Source: Vibrionales bacterium SWAT-3
GTDB taxonomy: Bacteria; Pseudomonadota; Gammaproteobacteria; Enterobacterales; Vibrionaceae
Assembly: GCA_000169995.1 (NCBI GenBank)
Contig: AAZW01000054.1
Location: 1-33,438, forward strand
Reading direction: 5' to 3'
Length of the DNA stretch: 33,438 nt
In this document: positions 8,455-16,333 of the stretch, piece after piece
Layout: each line of letters opens with the position of its first letter
Position numbering within the stretch: position 1 is the first letter of the stretch
Program-made: the position numbers and the translations under genes
The notes under the pieces: generated by a model
Seen by the model: only the letters and a program-made list of their open reading frames with translations
The model's database searches: none
What the model was told of the DNA's origin: nothing

Positions 8455-9030
8455 ATGTACCAAGACCTAATCAAAAGTGAATTGAACGAAGCTGCTGACG
8501 TTCTTAACAAGTTTTTGAGTGATGACCATAACATTGCTCAAATTGAAGCGGCGGCAAAACTGATTGCTGACTCATTCAAACAAGAAGGTAAAGTACTTTC
8601 TTGTGGTAACGGTGGCTCACACTGTGATGCAATGCATTTCGCAGAAGAACTGACAGGCCGATACCGTGAAAACCGCCCAGGTTACGCAGGTATTGCAATT
8701 TCAGATCCTAGTCACTTATCTTGTGTAAGTAATGACTTCGGCTACGACCACGTATTTTCTCGTTATGTAGAAGCGGTAGGCCGTAAAGGCGATGTGTTGT
8801 TTGGTTTATCAACTTCAGGTAACTCAGGCAACATCCTAAAAGCCATTGAAGCAGCTCAAGCGAAAGGCATGAAAACCATCGCACTGACCGGTAAAGACGG
8901 CGGTAAAATGGCAGGCTGTGCGGATATCGAAATCCGAGTACCACACTTTGGTTACGCAGACCGTATCCAAGAGATTCACATTAAGATCATCCATATTGTG
9001 ATTCAGCTTGTCGAAAAAGAGATGGAATAA
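8455..9030 (+). CDS. gmhA: Phosphoheptose isomerase (sedoheptulose-7-phosphate isomerase)
   Basis: A 191-residue SIS-domain enzyme that converts sedoheptulose 7-phosphate to D-glycero-D-manno-heptose 7-phosphate, the first step toward the ADP-heptose of LPS inner core. The phosphosugar-binding loops CGNGGSHCDA (50-59) and STSGNSGN (119-126) are intact, and the catalytic pair E65 (in AEELTGRYR) and H180 (in IHIKIIH) sits at the E. coli numbering. It acts in the cytoplasm as a tetramer. It is followed 67 bp later by the class II amidotransferase gene in the same direction, as in E. coli (gmhA-yafJ). Confidence 0.96.
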   Translation: MYQDLIKSELNEAADVLNKFLSDDHNIAQIEAAAKLIADSFKQEGKVLSCGNGGSHCDAMHFAEELTGRYRENRPGYAGIAISDPSHLSCVSNDFGYDHVFSRYVEAVGRKGDVLFGLSTSGNSGNILKAIEAAQAKGMKTIALTGKDGGKMAGCADIEIRVPHFGYADRIQEIHIKIIHIVIQLVEKEME

Positions 9031-9097
9031 CAGTTTTACAGACATTTGGAGCCTAGGTTTTTGGCTCTGTTGGTTTTAATAGGGAGTAGATTAAACC

Positions 9098-9943
9098 ATG
9101 TGTGAATTGCTCGGTATGAGCGCGAATGTGCCAACGGATATTTGTTTTAGTTTTACTGGTCTTATGCAGCGTGGGGGCAACACTGGCCCACACCGCGATG
9201 GCTGGGGAATTACCTTCTACGAGGGTAAGGGTTTTCGTACTTTTAAAGATCCTAACCCTAGCTGTGAATCTAAGATCGCAGAGTTGGTTCAAAACTACCC
9301 CATTAAAAGCCAAGCTGTTGTCAGCCATATTCGTCAAGCCAACCGTGGTGGTGTGAATCTAGAAAATACACACCCTTTTACTCGTGAGCTCTGGGGAAGG
9401 TATTGGACCTTTGCTCATAACGGCCAGTTATCTGATTACGATGATCTTGTTAGCGGCCGCTTTAGACCTGTTGGCGAAACAGATAGCGAGCTTTCGTTCT
9501 GTTGGCTGCTGAAGCAACTTGAAGAGCGTTTTCCTGAGCCGCCACAAGATATGGAAGGGATGTTCCGCTTCGTTGCTGAGTGTTGCGATAAGCTGAGAGA
9601 GAAAGGCGTTTTCAATATGTTGCTGAGCGATGGTGAGTACGTAATGACATACTGTACTAACCATTTATATTGGATAACGAGACGTGCGCCTTTTGGTAAT
9701 GCAAGTTTAATCGACGAAGATGTTGAGATTAACTTCCAAGAAGAAACCACACCGAATGATGTGGTGACGGTGGTGGCGACTCAACCGCTTACCGCCAACG
9801 AAGAGTGGTTTAGAATGAAGCCTGGTGAATACGCGCTGTTTCATTCCGGTGAGCTGATTGGCAACAATCACAAAGAGTTGGAAGATGTCGCTTATGCGCC
9901 TAAAAAGGTCGCGAGCCAAGCGCCTACTGAACCATTGAGCTAA
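9098..9943 (+). CDS. yafJ: YafJ-type class II glutamine amidotransferase
   Basis: A 281-residue stand-alone Ntn-hydrolase of the YafJ/GAT_II family. The start gives MCELLGMSAN, so Cys2 becomes the N-terminal nucleophile after removal of Met. Other glutaminase signatures follow: HRDGWGITFYEG (about 33-44), SHIRQANRGG (about 76-85), NTHPF and FAHNGQLSDY (about 108-117). No synthetase partner domain is fused, so the acceptor of the released ammonia is unknown; some relatives are proposed gamma-glutamyl hydrolases. An AGGGAG ribosome site lies 12 nt before the start. A strong terminator follows. Confidence 0.9.
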   Translation: MCELLGMSANVPTDICFSFTGLMQRGGNTGPHRDGWGITFYEGKGFRTFKDPNPSCESKIAELVQNYPIKSQAVVSHIRQANRGGVNLENTHPFTRELWGRYWTFAHNGQLSDYDDLVSGRFRPVGETDSELSFCWLLKQLEERFPEPPQDMEGMFRFVAECCDKLREKGVFNMLLSDGEYVMTYCTNHLYWITRRAPFGNASLIDEDVEINFQEETTPNDVVTVVATQPLTANEEWFRMKPGEYALFHSGELIGNNHKELEDVAYAPKKVASQAPTEPLS

Positions 9944-9966
9944 ACATCTCATTGCTTGATTCGATA

Positions 9967-10007
9967 AAAAAGGCCGTTAACTGTACTCGTCAGTTAACGG
10001 CCTTTTT
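9967..10007. terminator. Bidirectional terminator yafJ/purN
   Basis: A perfect 17-bp stem (AAAAAGGCCGTTAACTG and its complement) closes a 7-nt loop TACTCGT. A/T tracts on both sides fit use by both convergent genes. Confidence 0.93.
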
Positions 10008-10019
10008 GTATTCTTGGAA

Positions 10020-10706
10020 TTACTCTTCTGCGTAGCCGTGTTTACCTAGTACTTTTCCGTCTAACACCGCTTGTCCATTTACCATTGATAAACGGCCTTC
10101 TGCAAACCACTTACAAACCATAGGATAGATTGCGTGCTCTTGAGTGAGTACTCGTCCTGCTAGCAGGTCGGCATCATCGTCCTCAAACACAGGCACTTTG
10201 GCTTGTAAGATCACAGGACCACCGTCGAGCTCTTCGGTAACAAAGTGCACACTAGTTCCATGTTCTTTGTCTTTGGCATCAATCGCTCGCTGGTGGGTAT
10301 GTAAACCTGGGTATTTCGGTAATAGAGAAGGGTGGATATTGACCATTTTTCCTGCGTAGTGTCGAACAAATTCCGAACTCAAAATACGCATGTAGCCTGC
10401 TAGTACGATCAAGTCTGGTTGGTATGCATCGATTTGTATCATTAGTTCATGGTCAAACTCTTCACGAGAGCCGAAATCTTTTGGATTTACTGAGTGTGCA
10501 TCGACACCAGCGGTCTTCGCTCGCTCTAAGCCAAAGGCCTCTGCCTTATTTGAGAAGACAGCTTTAACTGAAGCATCAATCATATTGCTATCGCAGGCAT
10601 CTAAGATCGCCTGTAAGTTGCTTCCGCTTCCTGAAACTAACACAACGATGTTTTTCTGAGAGTGAGTGGTTTTCTGAGAGTGATTGTTTTTCATAAAGTG
10701 GGTCAT
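10020..10706 (-). CDS. purN: Phosphoribosylglycinamide formyltransferase (GART)
   Basis: This enzyme transfers the formyl group of 10-formyl-THF to GAR in step 3 of purine synthesis. It has SGSGSN for the phosphate loop and the catalytic residues N123, H125 (NIHPSLLPKYPG) and D161 (ELDGGPV); these are E. coli N106, H108 and D144 shifted by exactly 17. The N-terminus is therefore 17 residues longer than in E. coli, or 13 if the second ATG (10694) is used. The extra residues include a near-repeat, NHSQKT/THSQKN, from an 18-bp imperfect duplication. It follows purM on the same strand, but 280 bp holding a repeat element and a hairpin separate them. Confidence 0.95.
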   Translation of the reverse strand: MTHFMKNNHSQKTTHSQKNIVVLVSGSGSNLQAILDACDSNMIDASVKAVFSNKAEAFGLERAKTAGVDAHSVNPKDFGSREEFDHELMIQIDAYQPDLIVLAGYMRILSSEFVRHYAGKMVNIHPSLLPKYPGLHTHQRAIDAKDKEHGTSVHFVTEELDGGPVILQAKVPVFEDDDADLLAGRVLTQEHAIYPMVCKWFAEGRLSMVNGQAVLDGKVLGKHGYAEE

Positions 10707-10727
10707 ACGATTGATTAACTGGAGTTT

Positions 10728-10889
10728 ATACCAATCACAGTAAGTAAGTGCTCATAAATAGCGCAGGAAAAAGGCTTGAGAACAAGGCAGAGATTTTAGA
10801 TAAGTAGTTATCCTACAATCAAAATTTCTAACGACGTGATCGAGCGTTTTAACAAGCTAGGATGACCAGTTACTTACTACGATTGGTAT
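10728..10889. repeat. 162-bp MITE-like element with terminal inverted repeats
   Basis: The left end ATACCAATCACAGTAAGTAA (10728-10747) and the inverted right end ATACCAATCGTAGTAAGTAA (complement of 10870-10889) agree at 18 of 20 positions. The interior has no convincing gene. Very similar ATACCAATC...AGTAAGT sequences are, from memory, dispersed between genes in many Vibrio genomes; copy number cannot be tested here. It separates purM from purN. No clear flanking target duplication is visible. Confidence 0.75.
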
Positions 10890-10933
10890 CTATATTACCT
10901 ACATAAACTAAGGTTTTCTGCGGGCCAAATAGC

Positions 10934-10961
10934 AAAATGAGGACCATTAGGTCCTCATTGA
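10934..10961 (-). terminator. Weak terminator or attenuating hairpin after purM
   Basis: A perfect 10-bp stem (AATGAGGACC with GGTCCTCATT) around a 4-nt loop lies 28 bp after the purM stop. In the minus direction it is followed by only a short T run (TTTTGCTATTT), so termination may be partial and allow some read-through to purN. Confidence 0.6.
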
Positions 10962-10986
10962 TTAACTAAGTAAGTGAACGTATCAC

Positions 10987-12027
10987 TTATTTGATTTCAA
11001 CTTGCTCTTCGCCTGCTTCAGCGTTTGCGATCTCACCGATAACCCAAGCGTTTTCGCCTTCAGCTTTCAGTAGTTCAACAGCAGCGTCTGCTTGGTCTTT
11101 AGGTAGAGCTACAACTAGGCCAACACCACAGTTGAAAGTGCGGTACATTTCAAATGTTTCCACGTTACCTTTCTCTTGTAGCCAGTTGAAGATAGCAGGC
11201 CATTCCCAGCTCTTACCATCAATCACAGCTTTAGTACCTTCAGGAAGTACGCGAGGGATGTTTTCCCAGAAACCACCACCAGTAATGTGCGAGATAGCAT
11301 GAATATCATGCTCAGCGATCATCTTAAGTGCTGATTTGATGTAAATCTTAGTTGGTTCTAGTAGGTGTTCACCGATAGTGCGACCTTCTAGCTCTTCACT
11401 CTTATCAGCACCAGAAACTTCTAGAACTTTACGAATTAGAGAATAACCGTTTGAGTGTGGACCACTTGAGCCAACAGCGATAAGTGCGTCGCCTGCAGCT
11501 ACTTTAGTACCGTCGATGATGTCAGCTTTTTCTACAACGCCAACACAGAAGCCAGCAACATCGTAGTCGTCGCCTTCGTACATGCCCGGCATTTCAGCGG
11601 TTTCACCACCGATAAGTGCACAACCAGCTTGAACACAACCTTCAGCGATGCCAGAAACAACATCTGCTGCTGTGTCTACATCTAGCTTGCCTGTTGCGTA
11701 GTAGTCTAGGAAGAATAAAGGCTCACCACCTTGAACGATTAGGTCGTTCACACACATTGCCACTAGGTCGATACCAATGGTGTCGTGTTTTTTCAGATCC
11801 AAAGCAAGGCGAAGTTTAGTACCAACACCATCAGTACCTGAAACAAGAACTGGCTCTTTGTATTTCGTTGGAAGTTCACATAGGGCGCCAAAGCCACCAA
11901 TACCGCCCATTACTTCAGGGCGACGAGTGCGTTTAACAGCACCTTTAATACGGTCTACTAGTGCATTACCTGCGTCGATATCAACACCAGCGTCTTTGTA
12001 GCTTAGAGAAGAAGTATTACCACTCAC
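10987..12027 (-). CDS. purM: Phosphoribosylformylglycinamidine cyclo-ligase (AIR synthetase)
   Basis: A 346-residue enzyme that closes the imidazole ring, making AIR from FGAM with ATP (step 5 of purine synthesis). The AIRS N-terminal domain carries SYKDAGVDIDAG near the start and VSGTDGVGTKLRLA (about 62-75); GGETAEMPGMY (about 140-150), and ITGGGFWENIPRVLP (about 248-262) lie in the fold expected for the family. Length and start match E. coli PurM (345). The promoter carries a PurR box overlapping a plausible -35, as in E. coli purMN. It is divergent from upp. Confidence 0.97.
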   Translation of the reverse strand: MSGNTSSLSYKDAGVDIDAGNALVDRIKGAVKRTRRPEVMGGIGGFGALCELPTKYKEPVLVSGTDGVGTKLRLALDLKKHDTIGIDLVAMCVNDLIVQGGEPLFFLDYYATGKLDVDTAADVVSGIAEGCVQAGCALIGGETAEMPGMYEGDDYDVAGFCVGVVEKADIIDGTKVAAGDALIAVGSSGPHSNGYSLIRKVLEVSGADKSEELEGRTIGEHLLEPTKIYIKSALKMIAEHDIHAISHITGGGFWENIPRVLPEGTKAVIDGKSWEWPAIFNWLQEKGNVETFEMYRTFNCGVGLVVALPKDQADAAVELLKAEGENAWVIGEIANAEAGEEQVEIK

Positions 12028-12068
12028 GGGATAGTCCTCGAACTTAAGTTGGATGTGAAAACGGCGCT

Positions 12069-12098
12069 ATTCTAACAGGGCTTGAATATGAAGAGCAA
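12069..12098 (-). promoter_or_regulatory. Predicted sigma-70 promoter of purM
   Basis: Reading the minus strand, a -10 TAGAAT (complement of 12069-12074) lies 18 nt downstream of a weak -35 TTGCTC (complement of 12093-12098). The -35 falls inside the PurR box, so PurR binding would block polymerase. Confidence 0.55.
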
Positions 12099-12108
12099 AC
12101 GTTTGCGC
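12093..12108. promoter_or_regulatory. PurR operator upstream of purM
   Basis: GAGCAAACGTTTGCGC matches the central GCAAACGTTTGC of the PurR box (ACGCAAACGTTTGCGT) perfectly. It lies 66-81 bp upstream of the purM start and overlaps its predicted -35. PurR with hypoxanthine or guanine represses pur genes; the operator also lies about 90 bp upstream of the divergent upp start. Confidence 0.85.
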
Positions 12109-12133
12109 GGTTTTTTTTATTAGAATAAAGATT

Positions 12134-12162
12134 CTGAAATAACCTTAGAGTTCGTGTATAAT
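12134..12162 (+). promoter_or_regulatory. Predicted sigma-70 promoter of upp
   Basis: A perfect -10 TATAAT at 12157-12162 is preceded, with a 17-nt spacer, by CTGAAA (12134-12139) as a weak -35. The upp start codon is 34 bp downstream of the -10. Confidence 0.65.
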
Positions 12163-12196
12163 CTACAGGTTTGTTTAAATATTGCCGGAGTTGGAA

Positions 12197-12823
12197 ATGA
12201 AAGTTGTTGAAGTGAAACACCCGCTAGTAAAACATAAAATTGGCCTGATGCGTGAAGGTGAGATTAGCACTAAGCGTTTTCGTGAGCTAGCGACAGAAGT
12301 GGGTAGCCTTCTAACATACGAAGCGACATCAGACTTTGAAACTGAACGTGTAACTATTAATGGTTGGGACGGCCCAGTTGAAGTTGACCAAATTAAAGGT
12401 AAAAAAGTAACAGTAGTGCCAATCCTACGTGCTGGTCTAGGCATGATGGACGGCGTTCTTGAGCACATTCCAAGTGCACGTATCAGCGTTGTTGGTATCT
12501 ACCGTGACGAAGAAACGCTTGAGCCAGTACCATACTTCAACAAGCTTGCATCTAACATCGATGAGCGTATTGCTCTAGTGGTAGACCCAATGCTTGCAAC
12601 AGGTGGTTCTATGATCGCGACTATCGACCTAATGAAAGAGAAAGGTTGTAAGCACTTCAAGATTCTTGTGCTTGTAGCGGCTCCAGAAGGTATTGCAGCT
12701 CTAGAAAAAGCGCACCCAGATGTTGAGCTTTACACTGCAGCAATCGATGAGAAGCTAAACGACAAGGGCTACATTGTTCCTGGTCTTGGCGATGCTGGTG
12801 ATAAGATCTTCGGTACTAAGTAA
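12197..12823 (+). CDS. upp: Uracil phosphoribosyltransferase
   Basis: A 208-residue salvage enzyme that makes UMP from uracil and PRPP in the cytoplasm. The PRPP-binding signature VDPMLATGGSMIATI is at about 130-144, and PGLGDAGDKIFGTK closes the protein as in E. coli. The start MKVVEVKHPLV is chosen because GGAG lies 7 nt upstream and the length equals E. coli Upp; an in-frame TTG at 12182 is ignored. The uracil transporter gene uraA faces it from the other side of a shared terminator, whereas in E. coli the two form one operon. Confidence 0.97.
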   Translation: MKVVEVKHPLVKHKIGLMREGEISTKRFRELATEVGSLLTYEATSDFETERVTINGWDGPVEVDQIKGKKVTVVPILRAGLGMMDGVLEHIPSARISVVGIYRDEETLEPVPYFNKLASNIDERIALVVDPMLATGGSMIATIDLMKEKGCKHFKILVLVAAPEGIAALEKAHPDVELYTAAIDEKLNDKGYIVPGLGDAGDKIFGTK

Positions 12824-12890
12824 TTCGGTTTTTGAGTTAAGTGGTTCAGCGGTTTTAATCTTCTGAATTGACTTAATTATCCGTATTAAT

Positions 12891-12925
12891 AAAAAAGGGA
12901 GAGCATTCGATGCTCTCCCTTTTTT
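12891..12925. terminator. Bidirectional terminator upp/uraA
   Basis: A perfect 16-bp stem, AAAAAAGGGAGAGCAT with ATGCTCTCCCTTTTTT, closes on a TCG loop. It lies midway between the convergent upp and uraA genes. Confidence 0.94.
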
Positions 12926-12962
12926 GATCTTAAATTTTGTGGAATCTAACCAGGTTCAACCA

Positions 12963-14201
12963 TTAGTCGATTTGAGCTTTGTCTACTACTGTGTTGTCGC
13001 CTAACTCTTCAGGAAGGACTAGGTTAAGTAGAATCGCCACGATACCGCACAAGCTTACGCCCTGTAGGCTGAAATCACCGATGCCAAATGCCATGCCGCC
13101 AATACCGAATACTAGGGTAATACCCACAATCACAAGGTTACGTGATTTGTGTAGGTCAACGTTGTTTTTGATTAGCGTGTTCAAGCCTACTGTTGCAATA
13201 GAACCAAACAGAAGAATCATGATTCCGCCCATTACCGGAACCGGAATGGTTTGCAGAAGAGCGCCTAGCTTACCAACCAATGCAAGAACGATGGCTGTTA
13301 CTGCAGCCCAAGTCATGATCACCGGGTTAAATGCTTTCGTTAGCATTACCGCGCCAGTTACTTCACTGTAAGTTGTGTTTGGTGGAGCGCCCAGCATAGA
13401 AGCTGCAATGGTCGCTACACCGTCGCCTGTGATTGTGCGATGTAGGCCTGGTTTCTTCAGGTAGTCTTTACCCGTCACATTAGAAATCGCAAGCATGTCA
13501 CCTACGTGCTCTACGGCAGGTGCAATCGCGACGAACACCATGAAGAAGATAGCGTTGATGTTGAACTCAGGCATAGTGAAGTTTGGTAGTGCTAACCAAG
13601 ATGCTTGTGCAACGGGTGCAAAGTCGACTGCGCCATAGAATAGGCTCGTAATGTAACCTGCGATAATCCCGCCAAAGATAGGTAATAGCTTTAGGAAACC
13701 CTTCGAGAATACGCTGATGATGACGGTAACTAGTAGTGAAACCGATGAGATCCAAAGTGCTGCGTCTGCATCAACCAGTTGAACGGCGCCATCGCCTGTC
13801 TTACCTAGCGCCATGTTTACAGCAACTGGTGCCAAGCCCAAACCAATCACCATAATTACAGGGCCAACAACCACAGGTGGAAGCAGCTTGTGGATGAAGC
13901 CAACGCCTCTCACTTTGATAAGAGCACCCATCAATACATACACAACACCTGCTGCCATTAGGCCACCCATGGTTGCACCAATCCCCCAAGTTTGGATACC
14001 AAACATGATAGGCGCGATGAATGCAAAAGAAGATGCTAAGAAGATTGGCACTGAACGGCGTGTAATAAGTTGGAATAAAAGGGTACCGATACCTGCGCCA
14101 AAGAGTGCAACGTTAGGATCAAGTCCTGTCAGTAGCGGCACGAGTACAAGCGCACCAAAAGCTACAAACAGCATTTGTGCACCTTGCAATGCATTTTTCA
14201 T
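12963..14201 (-). CDS. uraA: Uracil permease, NCS2 family (UraA-like)
   Basis: A 412-residue, highly hydrophobic inner-membrane protein with about 14 membrane segments: a proton-uracil symporter of the NCS2 family. The two family signatures are present: APAVEHVGDM (about 227-236) and PNTTYSEVTG (about 274-283). The substrate glutamates of E. coli UraA (E241, E290) correspond to E231 and E280, and the tyrosine to Y278. The third contact, H245 in E. coli, is D235 here. The protein is 17 residues shorter than E. coli UraA. A PurR-like box lies 65-80 bp upstream. It converges on upp, whose product consumes the imported uracil. Confidence 0.93.
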   Translation of the reverse strand: MKNALQGAQMLFVAFGALVLVPLLTGLDPNVALFGAGIGTLLFQLITRRSVPIFLASSFAFIAPIMFGIQTWGIGATMGGLMAAGVVYVLMGALIKVRGVGFIHKLLPPVVVGPVIMVIGLGLAPVAVNMALGKTGDGAVQLVDADAALWISSVSLLVTVIISVFSKGFLKLLPIFGGIIAGYITSLFYGAVDFAPVAQASWLALPNFTMPEFNINAIFFMVFVAIAPAVEHVGDMLAISNVTGKDYLKKPGLHRTITGDGVATIAASMLGAPPNTTYSEVTGAVMLTKAFNPVIMTWAAVTAIVLALVGKLGALLQTIPVPVMGGIMILLFGSIATVGLNTLIKNNVDLHKSRNLVIVGITLVFGIGGMAFGIGDFSLQGVSLCGIVAILLNLVLPEELGDNTVVDKAQID

Positions 14202-14265
14202 GATATGTCCTTAGATTGGTCGTTATATGAAAAGTGAAAAATAAAATTCGCGCGATTCTATCACT

Positions 14266-14281
14266 TAGCAATCGATTGCTA
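14266..14281. promoter_or_regulatory. PurR-like operator upstream of uraA
   Basis: TAGCAATCGATTGCTA is a perfect 16-bp palindrome that fits the GCAAnCGnTTGC core of the PurR consensus. It lies 65-80 bp before the uraA start, almost the same distance as the purM box, and a TAGAAT -10 (complement of 14255-14260) sits next to it on the uraA side. Confidence 0.7.
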
Positions 14282-14477
14282 CACAAAATAGATCAAATTT
14301 ATTTATCATAGTGATGTTTTATATCGAACAAGGTCCGAAAATTCGGTTTATAAGTTAGCGCTTTATCATGGTCAGGTGATATTTTGTGGTTATTAAACAC
14401 AGTGGGCGCTAACGACCTTGCCCCTCAATCCATAGTTGCTTATCATCAAGGCACAAGCTTTGAATATTAGGATCAAT

Positions 14478-15740
14478 ATGCGCTACATAGCATTGTTGTT
14501 GATGGGACTATTAGCCTTCCCGAGTTACGCTTTAACTCAAGTAGATATCTTTAGTGCTGAAGTTGCGATTAACCCCGAAGACAAACAACCAGAACAAGTG
14601 GCACGAAATACCGGTATGGAGCAGGTATTGATACGTGCGACTGGCCAAACTGATGTTGCTTCAAATGAGACCATCCAAAAGGCGATGCGCAAGAGTGCGC
14701 AGTACATGTCTCAAATGAGTTTTGGTGAGCGCAATGATCAATCAACATTGCGTATGCGCTTTAATGGCGCCCAAATCCGTTCTCTACTGACTCAAGCACA
14801 ACTGCCGTACTGGCCTGAAACTCGCTCAAACATCTTGGTTTGGCTAGTGGAGGAAGACAGCTTCGATAAGAACATTGTGTGGGAGCACTCGAACTCACCA
14901 CTTGCTGCTCAGATGCAAGCTAGTGCAAAAGATCGTGGTTTACCTCTGACTCTACCAGTGGGTGACTTCGACGATATCACTGGTATCGCGACCTCAGATT
15001 TGTGGGGCAGCTTTGTTTCACCAATTAGCAGAGCAAGTCAACGCTACCCAGTAGATGCGGTGTTAGTGATTAAAGCTCAATCTTCAGGATTGCGTTGGAC
15101 GCTGTACGACCAAAAACCAAGCCAATTGACTAGCGCGCCAACGGCACCAATCACAGGTTCTGTGTCGGGTAACAGCGTGACGGCTTCTAAGAAGCTCGTT
15201 GACCAAATCAGTAACTACTACGCAGGTAAAAGCGCGGTGACGGTGGCGAGTGAGTCATCAGAGTCGATTTTAACTCAGTTTATTAGCCTGAATAATGCTC
15301 AAGACTTCTTCCAGTTAGAGAATGCACTTAAGCGTCTGAACTCGGTTGCTAGCCTAGATATTCTTAAGATCCAAAACAACGAAGTGACGTTCCGTATTCA
15401 CTTGCTGTCGACTCAACAAGAGTTTGAGCAAGAGGTGGCAAGTATTCGCCAAGTTGCGAAGGTTGAAGAGTCCTACATCGAACCAGAAGTAAGCCCTGAA
15501 TTTGAAACACAAGACAACACCATGTCTGTTGGCGATGATTCAACAGCTGCCCTTGATAGTGAAGCGACAGCGACTGACGTAGATACTGACGTTCAAGTCA
15601 TCAAAGGTAATGAAGTATCAAGTGATGATTCGTTGGCTGGCTCGGAGGCTAACTCTGAAGATGCAGGTACCGAAGAGTTAGAAGCAACTGCACCGCTGCA
15701 TGCAAAGCCAAGCTTGATATACGAGTGGAATCGCAGTTAA
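14478..15740 (+). CDS. DUF2066-containing exported protein
   Basis: A 420-residue protein with a clear signal peptide (MRYIALLLMGLLAFPSYA, cut near residue 18) and a DUF2066 region that begins at TQVDIFSAEV and carries the typical NTGMEQVLIRATG segment. The C-terminal 90 residues are acidic and rich in Ser, Thr, Glu and Asp, probably disordered. It should act in the periplasm; no enzyme activity is known. The start at 14478 is preferred because it has AGGA 7 nt upstream and begins the signal peptide directly; a TTG at 14436 would bury it. It converges with the DUF2069 gene. Confidence 0.85.
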   Translation: MRYIALLLMGLLAFPSYALTQVDIFSAEVAINPEDKQPEQVARNTGMEQVLIRATGQTDVASNETIQKAMRKSAQYMSQMSFGERNDQSTLRMRFNGAQIRSLLTQAQLPYWPETRSNILVWLVEEDSFDKNIVWEHSNSPLAAQMQASAKDRGLPLTLPVGDFDDITGIATSDLWGSFVSPISRASQRYPVDAVLVIKAQSSGLRWTLYDQKPSQLTSAPTAPITGSVSGNSVTASKKLVDQISNYYAGKSAVTVASESSESILTQFISLNNAQDFFQLENALKRLNSVASLDILKIQNNEVTFRIHLLSTQQEFEQEVASIRQVAKVEESYIEPEVSPEFETQDNTMSVGDDSTAALDSEATATDVDTDVQVIKGNEVSSDDSLAGSEANSEDAGTEELEATAPLHAKPSLIYEWNRS

Positions 15741-15798
15741 GCCATTGCTTGCGCTTATCGCTAATACGAAAATGTAAGTAGCGAAGAGAAATAAAAAG

Positions 15799-15833
15799 AA
15801 AGCCCTGCTAGAGAAACCTGGCAGGGCTTTTTG
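15799..15833. terminator. Terminator between DUF2066 and DUF2069 genes
   Basis: A 10-bp stem AAAGCCCTGC/GCAGGGCTTT with a 12-nt loop is followed by a T tract on the plus strand and preceded by an A tract, so it can serve both convergent genes. Confidence 0.85.
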
Positions 15834-15898
15834 TTTGTGTTACTTGCTAGCTCGTTGCTTGGTTAGCTAGTTACTCAGAAATATCGAACTGAATCTTA

Positions 15899-16333
15899 TT
15901 ACTCGAACTTCGCTTTCTCGTTCTTTTCTACTTCAGAAAGACGTTTAAGCTTGATGCCTAACTCTTTAGCGCGGAAACGGGTAAATAGGATATTTCCGGC
16001 GAAGCCCATCGTGGTCAGCAGTAGCTCAACAGCAGCTAATAAGCGTTCACCACCATCTACGTATAGGATGGTTAATGCGTGTAGGAAGTAGAGCATTAAG
16101 ATGAAGTTTGCCCAAGCGTGCGTATAAGGCTTGCCGATTAAAATACCAGGTAATGGCAACAGTAGCGGTACAGCCCAAACGATAGCGAGCGTGACATTGT
16201 CTAGGTGAGGGTGCGGTGAAAGCGTCATCTGCCAAGCCACAACCCAACCTAACAGCAATAGGTTGCCTGCTAATGCGAGATAGCGAAATAGCTTAGTCTT
16301 AGGAGACATCGCCTTCTCTGACATGTACATCAT
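15899..16333 (-). CDS. DUF2069 inner-membrane protein
   Basis: A 144-residue protein with four hydrophobic segments (around YLALAGNLLLLGWVV, TLAIVWAVPLLLPLPGI, ANFILMLYFLHALTILYV and LLAAVELLLTTMGFAGNILF) and a charged C-terminal tail, as in the DUF2069 family. Function is unknown. Its start overlaps the wrbA stop by 4 nt (ATGA), so the two are translationally coupled. ATG codons at 16333, 16330 and 16324 are all possible starts; AAGGAA upstream suits the first two. Confidence 0.85.
   Translation of the reverse strand: MMYMSEKAMSPKTKLFRYLALAGNLLLLGWVVAWQMTLSPHPHLDNVTLAIVWAVPLLLPLPGILIGKPYTHAWANFILMLYFLHALTILYVDGGERLLAAVELLLTTMGFAGNILFTRFRAKELGIKLKRLSEVEKNEKAKFE

Noticed and set aside
9048..9068. 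Hairpin GGAGCC...TGGCTC between gmhA and yafJ
   Set aside because: Stem of only five or six base pairs and no T run; both genes probably share a transcript.
12979..13371. 130-codon plus-strand frame opposite uraA
   Set aside because: Same reason: a mirror of the membrane protein's codon pattern, with no recognisable product.
13813..14214. 133-codon plus-strand frame opposite uraA
   Set aside because: It lies wholly antisense to the strongly conserved uraA, is rich in Pro/Thr/Ile as expected from a reversed membrane-protein gene, and has no ribosome site.
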